From positions 1 to 64,000 of the forward strand of contig JAFQOP010000012.1 of assembly GCA_017403155.1 (NCBI GenBank): 64,000 nucleotides of DNA, read 5' to 3'. The notes beneath the pieces were generated by a model, which did not search any database, had not been told where the DNA came from, and saw nothing but the letters and a program-made list of their open reading frames with translations. Positions 8,540 to 17,433 of the stretch are shown here, piece after piece. Position 1 is the first letter of the stretch; every line of letters begins with the position of its first letter. The stretch comes from Clostridia bacterium (GTDB lineage Bacteria > Bacillota > Clostridia > Oscillospirales > CAG-272). The position numbers and the translations under genes were made by a program.

Positions 8540-9091
8540 TTATGCGAGATATTCAAATCTTCCTGTCGCGGAAAAAAAGACCCCTCTGTATACAGATTCG
8601 GGATTGGTAGAAAAATGATTTCTGATCTTTTCTGCCTCGGAAAGAGAGGAAACTGTGAAGGATGCTGTGAAGATTTCTCCCTCTGCATCCACAAGGGACA
8701 GCGTTACCTTAAATCTTGTGCCCTCGGTGGGTTCAATTTTTGTCAGTGCTTTTGCACCGCGGCTCTCGAGGGAGAGGTGCTTTATCGCTTCCTTCAGGCT
8801 GCGTTCTCTGAACTCGGGGTCTATTGTGTCAAAGAGCTCTCCTGCAACCATTTTTCCACTGTCTGTTATGAGAATATACTCTTCTCCGTCCACAACATCG
8901 GTTATGATGTGTCCGGACTCGGCAAGCTCTCCGAGGCACTTGTCATAGTCCATTGTGAGCTCCTCTGTGCAAGTGCAGACAATATCAATCACAGTGGGCT
9001 TATCTATGGGGTGACGGATATACTCGAGAAGGAAGAGCATAAACACCTTTATATCGACAGTGCCCTTCAGCTTAAAATTCTTTTTCTTCAT
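8540..9091 (-). CDS. DUF4364 family protein
   Basis: 183-residue DUF4364 protein, a Clostridia family of unknown function. The N-terminal half looks like a winged-helix domain (VFMLFLLEYIRHPIDKPTVIDIV..., then a helix and YILITDSGK), suggesting a DNA-binding or protein-interaction role. The C-terminal half is a beta-rich region. ATG 9091 follows AGAGGA at good spacing. No operon partner is obvious: the neighbours upstream (lipoprotein gene) and downstream (sigma factor gene) are separated by gaps, the first containing a terminator. Confidence 0.7.
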   Translation of the reverse strand: MKKKNFKLKGTVDIKVFMLFLLEYIRHPIDKPTVIDIVCTCTEELTMDYDKCLGELAESGHIITDVVDGEEYILITDSGKMVAGELFDTIDPEFRERSLKEAIKHLSLESRGAKALTKIEPTEGTRFKVTLSLVDAEGEIFTASFTVSSLSEAEKIRNHFSTNPESVYRGVFFSATGRFEYLA

Positions 9092-9113
9092 TATTATCCT
9101 CTTGTGATAAAGA

Positions 9114-9153
9114 CAAGCCCGCACCGAGCGCAATGCACGGCGGTACGGGCTTG
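9114..9153 (-). terminator. Terminator-like hairpin after the peptide-binding lipoprotein gene
   Basis: CAAGCCCG (9114-9121) pairs with CGGGCTTG (9146-9153) around a partly paired loop. It lies 15 bases past the lipoprotein gene stop on the minus strand. The downstream U-run is short (TCTTTAT), so strength is uncertain. Confidence 0.5.
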
Positions 9154-9167
9154 ATCGGTTTTAGATA

Positions 9168-10907
9168 TTAATTTTCCTTGGGAAGGTAAAGCTCATAATC
9201 CTTCTGTGCAAGGTTAGTGAATACGAAATAGCCGAAGCCATCTATCTCGCAACCAGAAAGTGTCTCATCTACAATTGCAAAATTCTGATTGAACACGATA
9301 GGAGCAATGGGAGCCTCAGATATAAGGAGAGCTTCAGCACTCTTGAGCTTATCGTTTCTGGAAGCCTCGTCCTCAGCGTTGTATGCCGCGCTTACAAGCG
9401 CATCGTAAGACTCGCTTGTCCAACCGGAAATGTTGGAGCGATAGGTGGTGGTAGCATCCTTGAACACCGCACCGTTACCGTTGAAATCGGAGGTAAAGGA
9501 TGCGAGTGCAACAAAGGGATCGGAGGAGTAAAGTGCCCAGTCGATACCGATAACGTCAAACTCACGGTTGCCGAACGATGCTTCCTTAACTATGTACTGA
9601 AGCTCGGAGTCATAGAACTCGACGGTGGAGTTGGTGGAGAAGTCCTCCTGCGCCGACTTAACGTAGGTAGCGTTCTTGACGGTAACATCAAAGCCAAGCT
9701 GACGCCAGGTTGCGGCAACGAGATCGGCAATCTTGCGGCTCTGCTCGTCGTTGTTTACAGTGAGGGTGAATGCCTTTTCAAGAGAACCGAAGTCAACGGA
9801 AGCAAGAAGGTCTCTCGCCTCAGCGAGCTTGGAATTCTTTGAGAGGAGCTCCTGCTCTACTCCCGCGTTCGCCTTTGAGGAAAGGAGGCCTGTTGCCGCC
9901 TTGCCGAATACTATCTCGTCTATGATAGCCTGACGGTCAATGGCGATGGAGAGTGCATAGCGCACGTTCTTATCCGCGAAGAGAGGATTCTCGGTGTTGA
10001 ATACGTAGGAATATGTAGAAAGTGTATCCGTAAGAGTTGCGGCAGCACCGTAGGTCTTTCTGTCTGCAATGGAGGCGTCACCCATATAGAACACGGTGTT
10101 ACCGATGTCCTTATACTCAACGTCTACGGTGTGACCGTCCATTGTGAAGAAGCTGACAAGGCTGTGAGGAGCTACGTTGTTGTCATAGTCCGTCTTCTGA
10201 GGAGACTGATGATAACCGAGGTTTCTCTCAAGGATTATAAGGCCCTCGTCATAATCAAGGGTAGAAAGCGCGAAAGGACCGTTGGTGTAGATCGTGCTGG
10301 CGCTCTTTGCCCAATAGGAGGAGGCTGCAATGGTAGCATCCTGACGGACGGGAGAGCACTCAACTGCAGCAAGATTCTTCAGAAGCTGCTCATAATCAGC
10401 ACCGTCGCGGTAATAAATCTTGAGATCGTAGAGATTTGCCTCAATGCCGAGCTCGGAGCTGGAAAGAGTGCCGCGCTTTACCTCAAGTGCATTCTCAATA
10501 TCATAAAGAAGGGCTGCAGCAGGATTTGCCTTGCCGGGCTCAAGAAGAAGGTTGCGCCAAGCATAGAGAAAATCATCTGCTGTTACTCTTGTTCCGTCCG
10601 ACCAGTAGGTCTCGCGAAGAGTTATCTCAATAAGGCGCTCTTCCTCGTTAACCTCATACTTTTTCGCAGCGGCATTAACGAGCTCGCCCTTTTCATCAAG
10701 CGTGAAGAGAGGCTCGTAAAGAAGGCTCATAAGCTGCGCGGCATTGTTGTCAACATAGTAGTCCGAGGGGTCGAAGTCGTAAATCGGGTCACCGAGGTAA
10801 ACCGATACGTGTGCCCCCTCGTTCTCGGGCTCACCGCAGGATGCAAGAGTAAGCATCGACGCGGTAAGAATCGCAAGCGCAAGAAGCAGGCTCAAAAACT
10901 TTTTCAT
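9168..10907 (-). CDS. Peptide ABC transporter substrate-binding lipoprotein (OppA/SBP_bac_5 family)
   Basis: 579-residue extracytoplasmic solute-binding protein. The signal peptide ends in a lipobox (LASC, Cys24), so it is anchored to the outer face of the membrane. The family pattern is clear: L..LYEPLFTLDEKGELV near the N-terminus, WSDGTRVTADDFLYAWR, then YVFNTENPLFADKNVRYALSIAIDR. OppA-type proteins bind oligopeptides and pass them to an ABC importer. No permease or ATPase gene is nearby, so this is an orphan receptor that may share a transporter encoded elsewhere. The start follows TGGAGAACAATA; a GC-rich palindrome lies just upstream. Confidence 0.88.
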   Translation of the reverse strand: MKKFLSLLLALAILTASMLTLASCGEPENEGAHVSVYLGDPIYDFDPSDYYVDNNAAQLMSLLYEPLFTLDEKGELVNAAAKKYEVNEEERLIEITLRETYWSDGTRVTADDFLYAWRNLLLEPGKANPAAALLYDIENALEVKRGTLSSSELGIEANLYDLKIYYRDGADYEQLLKNLAAVECSPVRQDATIAASSYWAKSASTIYTNGPFALSTLDYDEGLIILERNLGYHQSPQKTDYDNNVAPHSLVSFFTMDGHTVDVEYKDIGNTVFYMGDASIADRKTYGAAATLTDTLSTYSYVFNTENPLFADKNVRYALSIAIDRQAIIDEIVFGKAATGLLSSKANAGVEQELLSKNSKLAEARDLLASVDFGSLEKAFTLTVNNDEQSRKIADLVAATWRQLGFDVTVKNATYVKSAQEDFSTNSTVEFYDSELQYIVKEASFGNREFDVIGIDWALYSSDPFVALASFTSDFNGNGAVFKDATTTYRSNISGWTSESYDALVSAAYNAEDEASRNDKLKSAEALLISEAPIAPIVFNQNFAIVDETLSGCEIDGFGYFVFTNLAQKDYELYLPKEN

Positions 10908-10921
10908 TATTGTTCTCCATT

Positions 10922-10937
10922 CTGCCGCAGCTGCGGC
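10922..10937. other. Perfect palindrome upstream of the lipoprotein start
   Basis: The 14-bp palindrome GCCGCAGCTGCGGC (10923-10936) sits immediately 5' of the ribosome-binding site of the minus-strand lipoprotein gene. It could be an operator or a 5'-UTR hairpin; the sequence alone does not decide. Confidence 0.35.
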
Positions 10938-11107
10938 AAAAAAATATTAACCGAAACAGGACATATGTTGCTCGTACATATGTTTTTACTTGTATATTTT
11001 AGCACAAAAAACTCGCTTTTTCAATACGAATGATAAATACAGATTTTTTTCGTCCTTATGCACAATACACGTGTCTTTTTTTGTGCAAAAAGACTTTTGT
11101 TTTGACT

Positions 11108-11135
11108 GAATATAACGTGGACACGGGGCAATAAT
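11108..11135 (+). promoter_or_regulatory. Candidate forespore (SigG/SigF-type) promoter of gpr
   Basis: GAATA (11108-11112) and GGCAATAAT (11127-11135) lie 14 nt apart (16 nt to CAATAAT), roughly resembling forespore sigma-factor promoters. They sit about 25 bases before the gpr start. The match is imperfect and the call relies partly on the known forespore control of gpr. Confidence 0.35.
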
Positions 11136-11160
11136 TGATTTGAAAGTGAGGAAGGTCGAA

Positions 11161-12015
11161 ATGTACAATTATTTTTTTGATGATGGTGAATCACTGTATA
11201 CCGATTTAGCCATAGAAAGACAAAAAGCCGATCCGAGGATAAACGGAATCACATACGAAAAGGAGCTGTGTCTGCCCGGTTACTGGGAGAGGGTCAGAAT
11301 CAGCAGTGAGGAGGGAGCAAAAGCAATCGGACGTCCGCTCGGCACCTACGACACGCTTAACACAGCCCGACTCGATACAATGGACGACGACGGGCTGTAT
11401 GACGTGCAGGAGGAGCTGGCACGTCGGCTGTGCACCATGTTCGGAGATATTGCCGTTATGCCCGCAAGAATACTCGTTGTCGGACTCGGCAACGATGCAC
11501 TTACTCCCGATTCTACGGGGCCGAAGTGCGCCAAGCTCGTCAGACCGACGATGCACATACGGGACTGGGACGAGGAGCTCTTTGACGGACTTGAATGCTC
11601 CGAAATCGCGGTTCTTGCCCCCGGGGTAGGTGCAAGGACGGGAATGGACACGGGAGCTGTAGTGAAGGCTGTGTGCGAGAGCATTTGTCCCGACGCGGTC
11701 ATTGCGATAGATTCTATCATGACATCGTCAAGGGAAAGACTCGGCTCTACTGTACAGATAACAGACACGGGAATATTTCCCGGAGGGGTAGGCAACCTGA
11801 AGACGCCGATAACACGCAGTGGGGTTGGCGTGCCCGTAATCGGGATCGGAGTTCCGACTGTAATCGACTCCCGCCTGCTGTGCTCTGCCCTGCCGACCGA
11901 TACAATTGATTTCGAACCTCTTTTCATTTCACCGAGAGAGATAGACGAAATAACCGACAACGCATCCAGGGTAATAAGCGGCGCAATCAACCAGGCCTTC
12001 GGACTACTGGCATAA
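11161..12015 (+). CDS. gpr: GPR endopeptidase (germination protease for small acid-soluble spore proteins)
   Basis: 284-residue spore protease of the A25 family. GPR is made as a zymogen in the forespore and degrades DNA-protecting SASPs at germination. The prosegment motif YTDLAIE matches the family's RTDLA.E processing site. The core shows LVVGLGND.LTPDS.GP, LAPGV...TGMDT, PDAVIAIDSIMTSS.ERLGSTVQITDTGI.PG.GVGN and GVPVIGIGVPTVID. The Asp residues of IAID and ITDTG fit the proposed catalytic aspartates. It is shorter than the Bacillus enzyme, mainly at the C-terminus. The start at ATG 11161 follows GTGAGGAAG; an upstream TTG at 11140 is less likely. This gene marks the organism as spore-forming. 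Confidence 0.93.
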   Translation: MYNYFFDDGESLYTDLAIERQKADPRINGITYEKELCLPGYWERVRISSEEGAKAIGRPLGTYDTLNTARLDTMDDDGLYDVQEELARRLCTMFGDIAVMPARILVVGLGNDALTPDSTGPKCAKLVRPTMHIRDWDEELFDGLECSEIAVLAPGVGARTGMDTGAVVKAVCESICPDAVIAIDSIMTSSRERLGSTVQITDTGIFPGGVGNLKTPITRSGVGVPVIGIGVPTVIDSRLLCSALPTDTIDFEPLFISPREIDEITDNASRVISGAINQAFGLLA

Positions 12016-12091
12016 GTTGTATTTTTCGACATATTTTTGTTCCGTGATGGTTATTTTCTACTATTTTCGGGTATTTTTCGAAACAATCAAT

Positions 12092-12120
12092 AAAAAAGGA
12101 GAGCGAGCGCTCTCCTTTTT
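12092..12120. terminator. Bidirectional terminator between gpr and obgE
   Basis: Symmetric hairpin AAAAAAGGAGAGCG/CGCTCTCCTTTTT with U-runs on both strands, placed between the convergent gpr and obgE genes. Confidence 0.9.
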
Positions 12121-12122
12121 AA

Positions 12123-13406
12123 TCAATATACGAAATCAAATTCAAAATCATAAATGGAAACGGTGTCGCCCTCCTCTACGCCAGCCTCGCGGAGCTTTGC
12201 AATGACTCCGTTTTTGTCAAGGACACGCTGGAAGAAGTTAAGGGACTCATAGTCTCCGAAGTTAATCTGACCCATGAAGTTGTAGAGCCACTCACCCTCA
12301 ACAACGAACTTGCCGCCCTCGCGTCTGACGGTGGTCTCCTTTGCACTGGCGGTGGACGTAAGTGCGTCCTCCTCGGGTGAAATTTCGGCATCGTAGACAG
12401 TGAGAGGCGGAAGCTCCCTCAGTACCTCGGCGGTGCGGCTGACAAGCGTGTCAAGCCCCTCACCGGTTGCGGCACTCACGAAAATGACCTCTCTGCCGAG
12501 CTCTCTTACCTTGTCCATAAAGGCGCGGTATTCCTCGCTCTCCTCGTCGGCGCTGTCAATTTTGTTGGCAACGATGATCTGAGGTCTCTGTGCAAGGCGC
12601 TCGGAGTAGTTATGGAGCTCGCGGTCAATCTTGTCGACATCCTCGGCAGGGCTTCTGCCATCGGTGGCAGCTACGTCAACGACGTGAAGAAGGAGTCGGC
12701 AGCGGTCAACGTGGCGCAGAAATGCGTGCCCAAGACCTGCTCCCTCCGAGGCGCCCTCAATAAGTCCCGGGATATCGGCGGCAAGGAAGCCCTTGCCCTC
12801 TCTGACGGGAACCACACCGAGATTCGGCGAAAGTGTTGTAAAGTGATAATTTGCTATTTTGGGCTTTGCCGCGGAGATTCTCGAGAGTATGGAGGACTTT
12901 CCGACGTTCGGGAAGCCTATCAGCCCGACCTCAGCGAGCATCTTGAGCTCGAGGATAACAGTTCTCTCCTCTCCCTTGGTTCCGCCCTTGGCAAATCTGG
13001 GTATCTGTCTTGTCGGTGTTGCAAAATGGCGGTTGCCCCATCCACCTCTGCCGCCTCTGCAAAGGACGAGCTCGTCGGAGGTTGCCATATCGTGGATTAT
13101 TCTGCCGCTCTCCTTGTCACGGACAATAGTGCCAGGAGGAACAAGAACAGTGACGTCCTTGCCGTTTTTGCCGTGCATCTTGCCTGTCATTCCGTCGCCG
13201 CCGTTTTCGGCTACGAATTTTCTCTTATAGCGGAATGCAAGAAGCGTGTTAGCGCCATTATCAACCTTCAGAATGATATTTCCGCCTCTGCCGCCGTCGC
13301 CACCGTCGGGACCGCCTGCAGATACGTACTTCTCTCTGTGGAAGGAAACGGCTCCGTTGCCGCCGTTACCCGCCTTTACGTATATATCAATATTGTCTAT
13401 AAACAT
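12123..13406 (-). CDS. obgE: GTPase ObgE/CgtA
   Basis: 427-residue essential GTPase involved in late 50S ribosome assembly and stress signalling. The Gly-rich Obg fold is at residues 1-158 (GNGGNGAVSFHREKYV; GGPDGGDGGRGG). The G domain follows, with P-loop GFPNVGKSS, switch II DIPGLIEGA, NKID and SAATGEGL. A C-terminal OCT domain starts around residue 350 (VEGEWLYNFMGQINF...). All domains are complete. The gene lies 26 bases downstream of der, so the two ribosome-assembly GTPases are probably co-transcribed. Confidence 0.97.
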   Translation of the reverse strand: MFIDNIDIYVKAGNGGNGAVSFHREKYVSAGGPDGGDGGRGGNIILKVDNGANTLLAFRYKRKFVAENGGDGMTGKMHGKNGKDVTVLVPPGTIVRDKESGRIIHDMATSDELVLCRGGRGGWGNRHFATPTRQIPRFAKGGTKGEERTVILELKMLAEVGLIGFPNVGKSSILSRISAAKPKIANYHFTTLSPNLGVVPVREGKGFLAADIPGLIEGASEGAGLGHAFLRHVDRCRLLLHVVDVAATDGRSPAEDVDKIDRELHNYSERLAQRPQIIVANKIDSADEESEEYRAFMDKVRELGREVIFVSAATGEGLDTLVSRTAEVLRELPPLTVYDAEISPEEDALTSTASAKETTVRREGGKFVVEGEWLYNFMGQINFGDYESLNFFQRVLDKNGVIAKLREAGVEEGDTVSIYDFEFDFVY

Positions 13407-13432
13407 ATTTTTCCCTCCCTTCGGGAACCTTG

Positions 13433-14767
13433 TCAGGTATCGCTACCGTCTCCCTTTTGCCTGATGACGAGTCTTATCGGCGTTCCCTCGAAGCCGAAGG
13501 TGTCACGCAGACAGTTTTCGATATATCTGCGGTACGAAAAATGGAAGAGCTCCTCGGAATTACAGAATATAACGAAGGTCGGAGGATTGGTGGAAACCTG
13601 AGTCATATAATATATTTTCAGCCGTTTTCCCTTATCGGAGGGGGGCTGCACCCTTGTCATAGCATCGTTGAGCATATCGTTCAGTACGCCCGTTGTTATG
13701 CGGCGGCTTGCCTGCATAAACACCTCACGTATCATAGGGTACAGATGTGCAACGCGCTGACCCGTCTTTGCCGAGAGGAAAATGATCGGAGCATAGGGCA
13801 TGTAGGCGAGCGAGGTACGAATCTTATTCTTGAATGCGTTCGTTGTGGAGTTATCCTTCTCGATAGCATCCCATTTGTTTACTGCGATTATGCATGCCTT
13901 TCCCGCCTCGTGGGCGATGCCGGCAATCTTCTCATCCTGCTCTGTTATGCCGTCCTGCGCATCTATCATGAGAATACACACGTCGGAGCGCTCGACAGCC
14001 ATGTTCGCTCTGAGAACACTGAACTTTTCTATTCTGTCCTCCACCTTTGAGTGGCGGCGGATGCCGGCGGTGTCAATGAAATTGAAAACACCGACCTCGT
14101 TCTTTACCAGTGTGTCAACAGCATCACGGGTTGTGCCCGCAACGTCAGAAACGATAAGCCGTTGCTCGCCGCACATGCGGTTGATAACGGAGGATTTTCC
14201 TGCGTTGGGCTTGCCTATGACGGCAACGTTGATAACACCCTCGTCATCCGCCTCACACTCGGAGAAGTCACACTCCTCGAGAATGGCATCGAGAAGATCT
14301 CCCGAGCCGGTGCCGTGAAGGGATGAGAGCGCAATCGGCTCTCTCTCAAATCCGAGCTCATAAAACTCATAGAACTCAAGAGGAACGCTGCCTATGCTGT
14401 CAGCCTTGTTAACCGCAAGAATTATCGGCTTTCCCGACTTTTTAAGCATTATTGCAATGTCTCTGTCATCAGCGAGAAGTCCCGCACGGATATCGCACAT
14501 AAAAACGATGACGTCCGCTGTTTCCACAGCGATCTCCGCCTGGGTACGCATCTGCTTGAGAATTGTGTCCTCGCTCTTGGGTTCGATGCCACCCGTGTCA
14601 ATTAAAATGAACTTTTTTTCGTTCCACTCCGCCTCTGCGTAGATTCTGTCGCGCGTGACACCGGGCGTGTCCTCTACTATTGAGCGGCGCTCACCTATGA
14701 GCTTATTAAAGAGTGTGCTCTTACCGACGTTCGGTCTGCCCACTATAGCTACTATCGGCTTTGCCAT
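13433..14767 (-). CDS. der: Ribosome biogenesis GTPase Der (EngA)
   Basis: 444-residue double GTPase needed for 50S subunit maturation. G domain 1 has GRPNVGKST, DTPGVTRD, DTGGI and NKAD. G domain 2 has GKPNAGKSS, DVAGTTRD, DTAGIRRHSK and NKWD. A C-terminal KH-like domain ends the protein (LKIYYMTQVSTNPPTFVIFCNS). The start ATG 14767 follows AAAGGTGGT; upstream in-frame codons would add 11 residues without support. It is followed by obgE and preceded at 33 bases by the DUF512 gene. Confidence 0.97.
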   Translation of the reverse strand: MAKPIVAIVGRPNVGKSTLFNKLIGERRSIVEDTPGVTRDRIYAEAEWNEKKFILIDTGGIEPKSEDTILKQMRTQAEIAVETADVIVFMCDIRAGLLADDRDIAIMLKKSGKPIILAVNKADSIGSVPLEFYEFYELGFEREPIALSSLHGTGSGDLLDAILEECDFSECEADDEGVINVAVIGKPNAGKSSVINRMCGEQRLIVSDVAGTTRDAVDTLVKNEVGVFNFIDTAGIRRHSKVEDRIEKFSVLRANMAVERSDVCILMIDAQDGITEQDEKIAGIAHEAGKACIIAVNKWDAIEKDNSTTNAFKNKIRTSLAYMPYAPIIFLSAKTGQRVAHLYPMIREVFMQASRRITTGVLNDMLNDAMTRVQPPSDKGKRLKIYYMTQVSTNPPTFVIFCNSEELFHFSYRRYIENCLRDTFGFEGTPIRLVIRQKGDGSDT

Positions 14768-14800
14768 TATTACCACCTTTCCGCAATTTTTGCGAAGCAC

Positions 14801-16108
14801 CTACTCCTCAAAAATCGCATCTACAAAATCCCATCCGTCGTTTTCGCAAACGCGGATATTTATATCAAGCTCCTTCGAAAGTGTGTCGAGGGTCATTCCG
14901 CAAAGGAAGACGTCCTCGCCCTCACGCAGTGCATTGGCGGGGAGAAGAAGACGGTTGCCAAGCCGCTTGTCCTTGAGCTGCTCGAGTATATCCTTACCCG
15001 TTAGCAGACCGGACACCGTGATGCTCTGTCCAAAGAAGTGATTTTCTATCTGATATACGTGAATTGTCAGCCCCTCGGTCATCCTCTCGAGCTGCTCTGC
15101 CATCCTCTTTAAAAAAGGATATGCCGCAACACCGGTAGCAACCGAGACCTCTCGCTCATCGGTCGAGGCTGCAAGCGGGGTGAGCTCGTCGATAGCTATA
15201 TCGAATTCGTCCGAGAAGGAGCGAAGCATTCCAACGCCGTTTTCAAGCTGAGGATAATCCTCATAATATTCACTCGGAGGAATCTCGCGACCTGCCTTGA
15301 GATAAAACTCGTCTGCACAGAATACAAGACGCGTGCCAAGCTGCGAAAGGCATTCATCGCCAAAGGCGTTTATCATATCTATAACATCAGATGCCTCCTG
15401 CGCTGTAAAATCGGCAAGAGGATATAGCCCCTCGCGGAATCGGGTGAGTCCCGCGGGAACTACCGCAAGGCTTGTAAGCTCGGGAGCATAGGACGACAGC
15501 TCACGCATCGAGCGCATAAGCTCCTCACCGTCATTGACCCCGCGGCAAAGAACTATTTGCGCGCACATGTTGAGTCCCGCCGCCTTAAAATCGGCAAGAT
15601 ACTTCAGAACTTCACCCGCGCGCTTGTTTTTCATCATTTTGACACGAAGCTCAGGGTTAGTTGTGTGTACGGAAATATTTATAGGAGAAAAACGCATCTT
15701 TACAATACGCTCAACGTCCTTGTCAGTCATGTTTGTGAGGGTAATATAATTGCCGTGAAGGAAGGAAAGACGGGAGTCGTCATCCTTAAAATACAACGTA
15801 TCACGCAAGCCCTCGGGATTCTGGTCGATAAAGCAGAATATGCACCCGTTTCTGCAGGTGTGCTTTTTATCCATAAGGGGGGTCTCGAAATCGAGACCTA
15901 TGTCATCGTACTCGCCTTTTGTTATATCAACCGTGAGCCTCTCACCGTCACGCAAAAGAAGAATGCTGACTCTTTTTTCCGTGAGATAAAATCTGTAATC
16001 GAGCACATCGTTAATTTCGTTACCGTTTATGCTGACAAGGACGTCAAGAGGCAAAATATTATGTTTTTCTGCAAGTGAATGAGGATATACCTCGGTAATT
16101 TTAACCAT
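14801..16108 (-). CDS. DUF512 / TIGR03279 family radical SAM-like protein with PDZ domain
   Basis: 435-residue protein with an N-terminal PDZ-like domain (residues 1-75; LPLDVLVSINGNEINDVLDYRFYL). A radical-SAM-like domain follows, with cysteines CRNGCIFCF (CxxxCxxC) and the DDDSRLSFLHGNYITLTN motif. The DUF512 C-terminal domain ends with IHVYQIENHFFG..ITVSGLLTG. The family is often adjacent to der and is thought to be linked to translation or ribosome assembly; its reaction is unknown. The position directly upstream of der and obgE agrees with this. Confidence 0.88.
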   Translation of the reverse strand: MVKITEVYPHSLAEKHNILPLDVLVSINGNEINDVLDYRFYLTEKRVSILLLRDGERLTVDITKGEYDDIGLDFETPLMDKKHTCRNGCIFCFIDQNPEGLRDTLYFKDDDSRLSFLHGNYITLTNMTDKDVERIVKMRFSPINISVHTTNPELRVKMMKNKRAGEVLKYLADFKAAGLNMCAQIVLCRGVNDGEELMRSMRELSSYAPELTSLAVVPAGLTRFREGLYPLADFTAQEASDVIDMINAFGDECLSQLGTRLVFCADEFYLKAGREIPPSEYYEDYPQLENGVGMLRSFSDEFDIAIDELTPLAASTDEREVSVATGVAAYPFLKRMAEQLERMTEGLTIHVYQIENHFFGQSITVSGLLTGKDILEQLKDKRLGNRLLLPANALREGEDVFLCGMTLDTLSKELDINIRVCENDGWDFVDAIFEE

Positions 16109-16114
16109 TGCTAA

Positions 16115-16624
16115 TCAATCTGCCGTTTTGTTATTTGCAGCTTTGTGACGGCACACAAGACAGCTGCCTGTAAAGAATATTAAGTATACAATTACGGAGG
16201 AGGAAAGATAGCCGAATATATCAAGCCATATGTCGGCAATCTCGGGGCCTCTGTCCGAGAATATCTGAATCGTTTCGTCGACGAGGGGGATTATCGGGGA
16301 AATGACAAGAGAAAGAAGCGCAAATTTAATCCGCGAGGGCATCTCAGCCCGTACACCCGGCAAAAAAAGACAAACGTACAAGGAAACGAACAATCCCAGA
16401 AAGAAGAACTCCGTATAATGTGCAATCTCACGCACGTTTTCCTGCACGAACTCACCCGTTGGAGTGTCGGGAGGAAAGATCTCTCCAAGAAAGCCGCCCA
16501 CCTTGTCGCTTTGCTCGGTCGAGCTTTCCTTGGATAGCGAGGATTGATAAAATGTAAACGATAGTGTGCATATTATGCAGACTATTAATGTTATGCGTAA
16601 AGCAAACAAAAGCTTTGTTTTCAT
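16115..16624 (-). CDS. VanZ-like family membrane protein
   Basis: 169-residue protein with four membrane helices and the VanZ-like pattern: an N-terminal helix, a Ser-rich external loop, FVQENVREIAHYTEFFFLGLF and LVISPIIPLVDETIQIFSDRGPEIADIWLDIFGYLSSS. VanZ proteins are linked to teicoplanin resistance in enterococci, but most homologues have no assigned role. The true start is ATG 16624. A longer frame to 16777 overlaps the Sel1 gene antiparallel to nothing conserved, so I reject that extension. Confidence 0.82.
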   Translation of the reverse strand: MKTKLLFALRITLIVCIICTLSFTFYQSSLSKESSTEQSDKVGGFLGEIFPPDTPTGEFVQENVREIAHYTEFFFLGLFVSLYVCLFLPGVRAEMPSRIKFALLSLVISPIIPLVDETIQIFSDRGPEIADIWLDIFGYLSSSVIVYLIFFTGSCLVCRHKAANNKTAD

Positions 16625-16635
16625 CACACGGGGTC

Positions 16636-17400
16636 CTACTTTCTCGGTTTTTTGGGTCTTCCGTCGCCGAGAAGCATATCGGGTGTTATTCCGTGCTCGG
16701 AAAGAAATGCGACAGCCTCGGCAGAGCCGGACCTTCCTGCGGCGAGCATAAGGCGAGCTCCCTTCTGCCAATCGCAATCTGTTCCAAGTCCGTCAACGTA
16801 GCATTTTGCATAAAGATACTGCCCCTTTGCAACAAGCTCGGAGACATAGGTGGGGTTGGAATGTGCTGCGGAGCGGAAATATTCGAAAGCCTTGGTGCCG
16901 TCTGCCGATACAACACTGAAGCGAGCCTCCTCGTCCGCCTCAGCATCAGGAACCTCACCAACCAGAAGGAAGGTGTCCGAATTTCGGTAGATTGGCTTGT
17001 GATAGGGTATTCTCGTCACACCAACTATATCGGGCTCAAGCATATAGCCCGTGGTATAAAGCATACCGAGATAGAGCTTTGCCTCGACAGAGCCGTGGCG
17101 TGCCGATGCAACCATATAATTGAATGCGGTCTTGTAATTTCGTGCGACTCCCTCTCCGTGAAGATAGAGCATTGCAAGATTGTAGCAAGCTTCCCCACCC
17201 TCAAGGTCTCTGGCGTAAGAGAAGAAGCTTTTTGCCTCTGCAGGGTCATAGGGCACACCGAGCCCCTGCCACAGGCAGAAGCCATAGTCGAAGGCGGCCT
17301 CGGCATCACCCGAGCGAGCGAGCTCGTGAAAAAGCTCTGCAGCCTCTTCGTATTCAGCCTTCATAAACAGCGACTTGGCTGCGAGAATATCTCCGTTCAT
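16636..17400 (-). CDS. Sel1-repeat (TPR-like) protein
   Basis: 254-residue protein built from Sel1-like repeats: AEAAFDYGFCLWQGLGVPYDPAEA, EACYNLAMLYLHGEGVARNYKTA, VEAKLYLGMLYTTGY and a degenerate fourth unit ending in YAKCYVDGLGTDCDWQKGA. No signal peptide or membrane segment is visible, so it is likely a cytoplasmic protein-interaction module. The partner is unknown. It lies between cysS and the vanZ-like gene in the same orientation. Confidence 0.78.
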   Translation of the reverse strand: MNGDILAAKSLFMKAEYEEAAELFHELARSGDAEAAFDYGFCLWQGLGVPYDPAEAKSFFSYARDLEGGEACYNLAMLYLHGEGVARNYKTAFNYMVASARHGSVEAKLYLGMLYTTGYMLEPDIVGVTRIPYHKPIYRNSDTFLLVGEVPDAEADEEARFSVVSADGTKAFEYFRSAAHSNPTYVSELVAKGQYLYAKCYVDGLGTDCDWQKGARLMLAAGRSGSAEAVAFLSEHGITPDMLLGDGRPKKPRK

Positions 17401-17433
17401 ATACCGCCCTCCTTTTTTTATTTTTTTCGATAA

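Noticed and set aside
10131..11033. 300-codon open frame opposite the peptide-binding lipoprotein gene
   Set aside because: Shadow of the lipoprotein gene, no domain, no ribosome-binding site.
16625..16777. N-terminal extension of the VanZ-like protein
   Set aside because: Basic, non-conserved codons that overlap the upstream Sel1 gene in another frame; the membrane protein starts at 16624.
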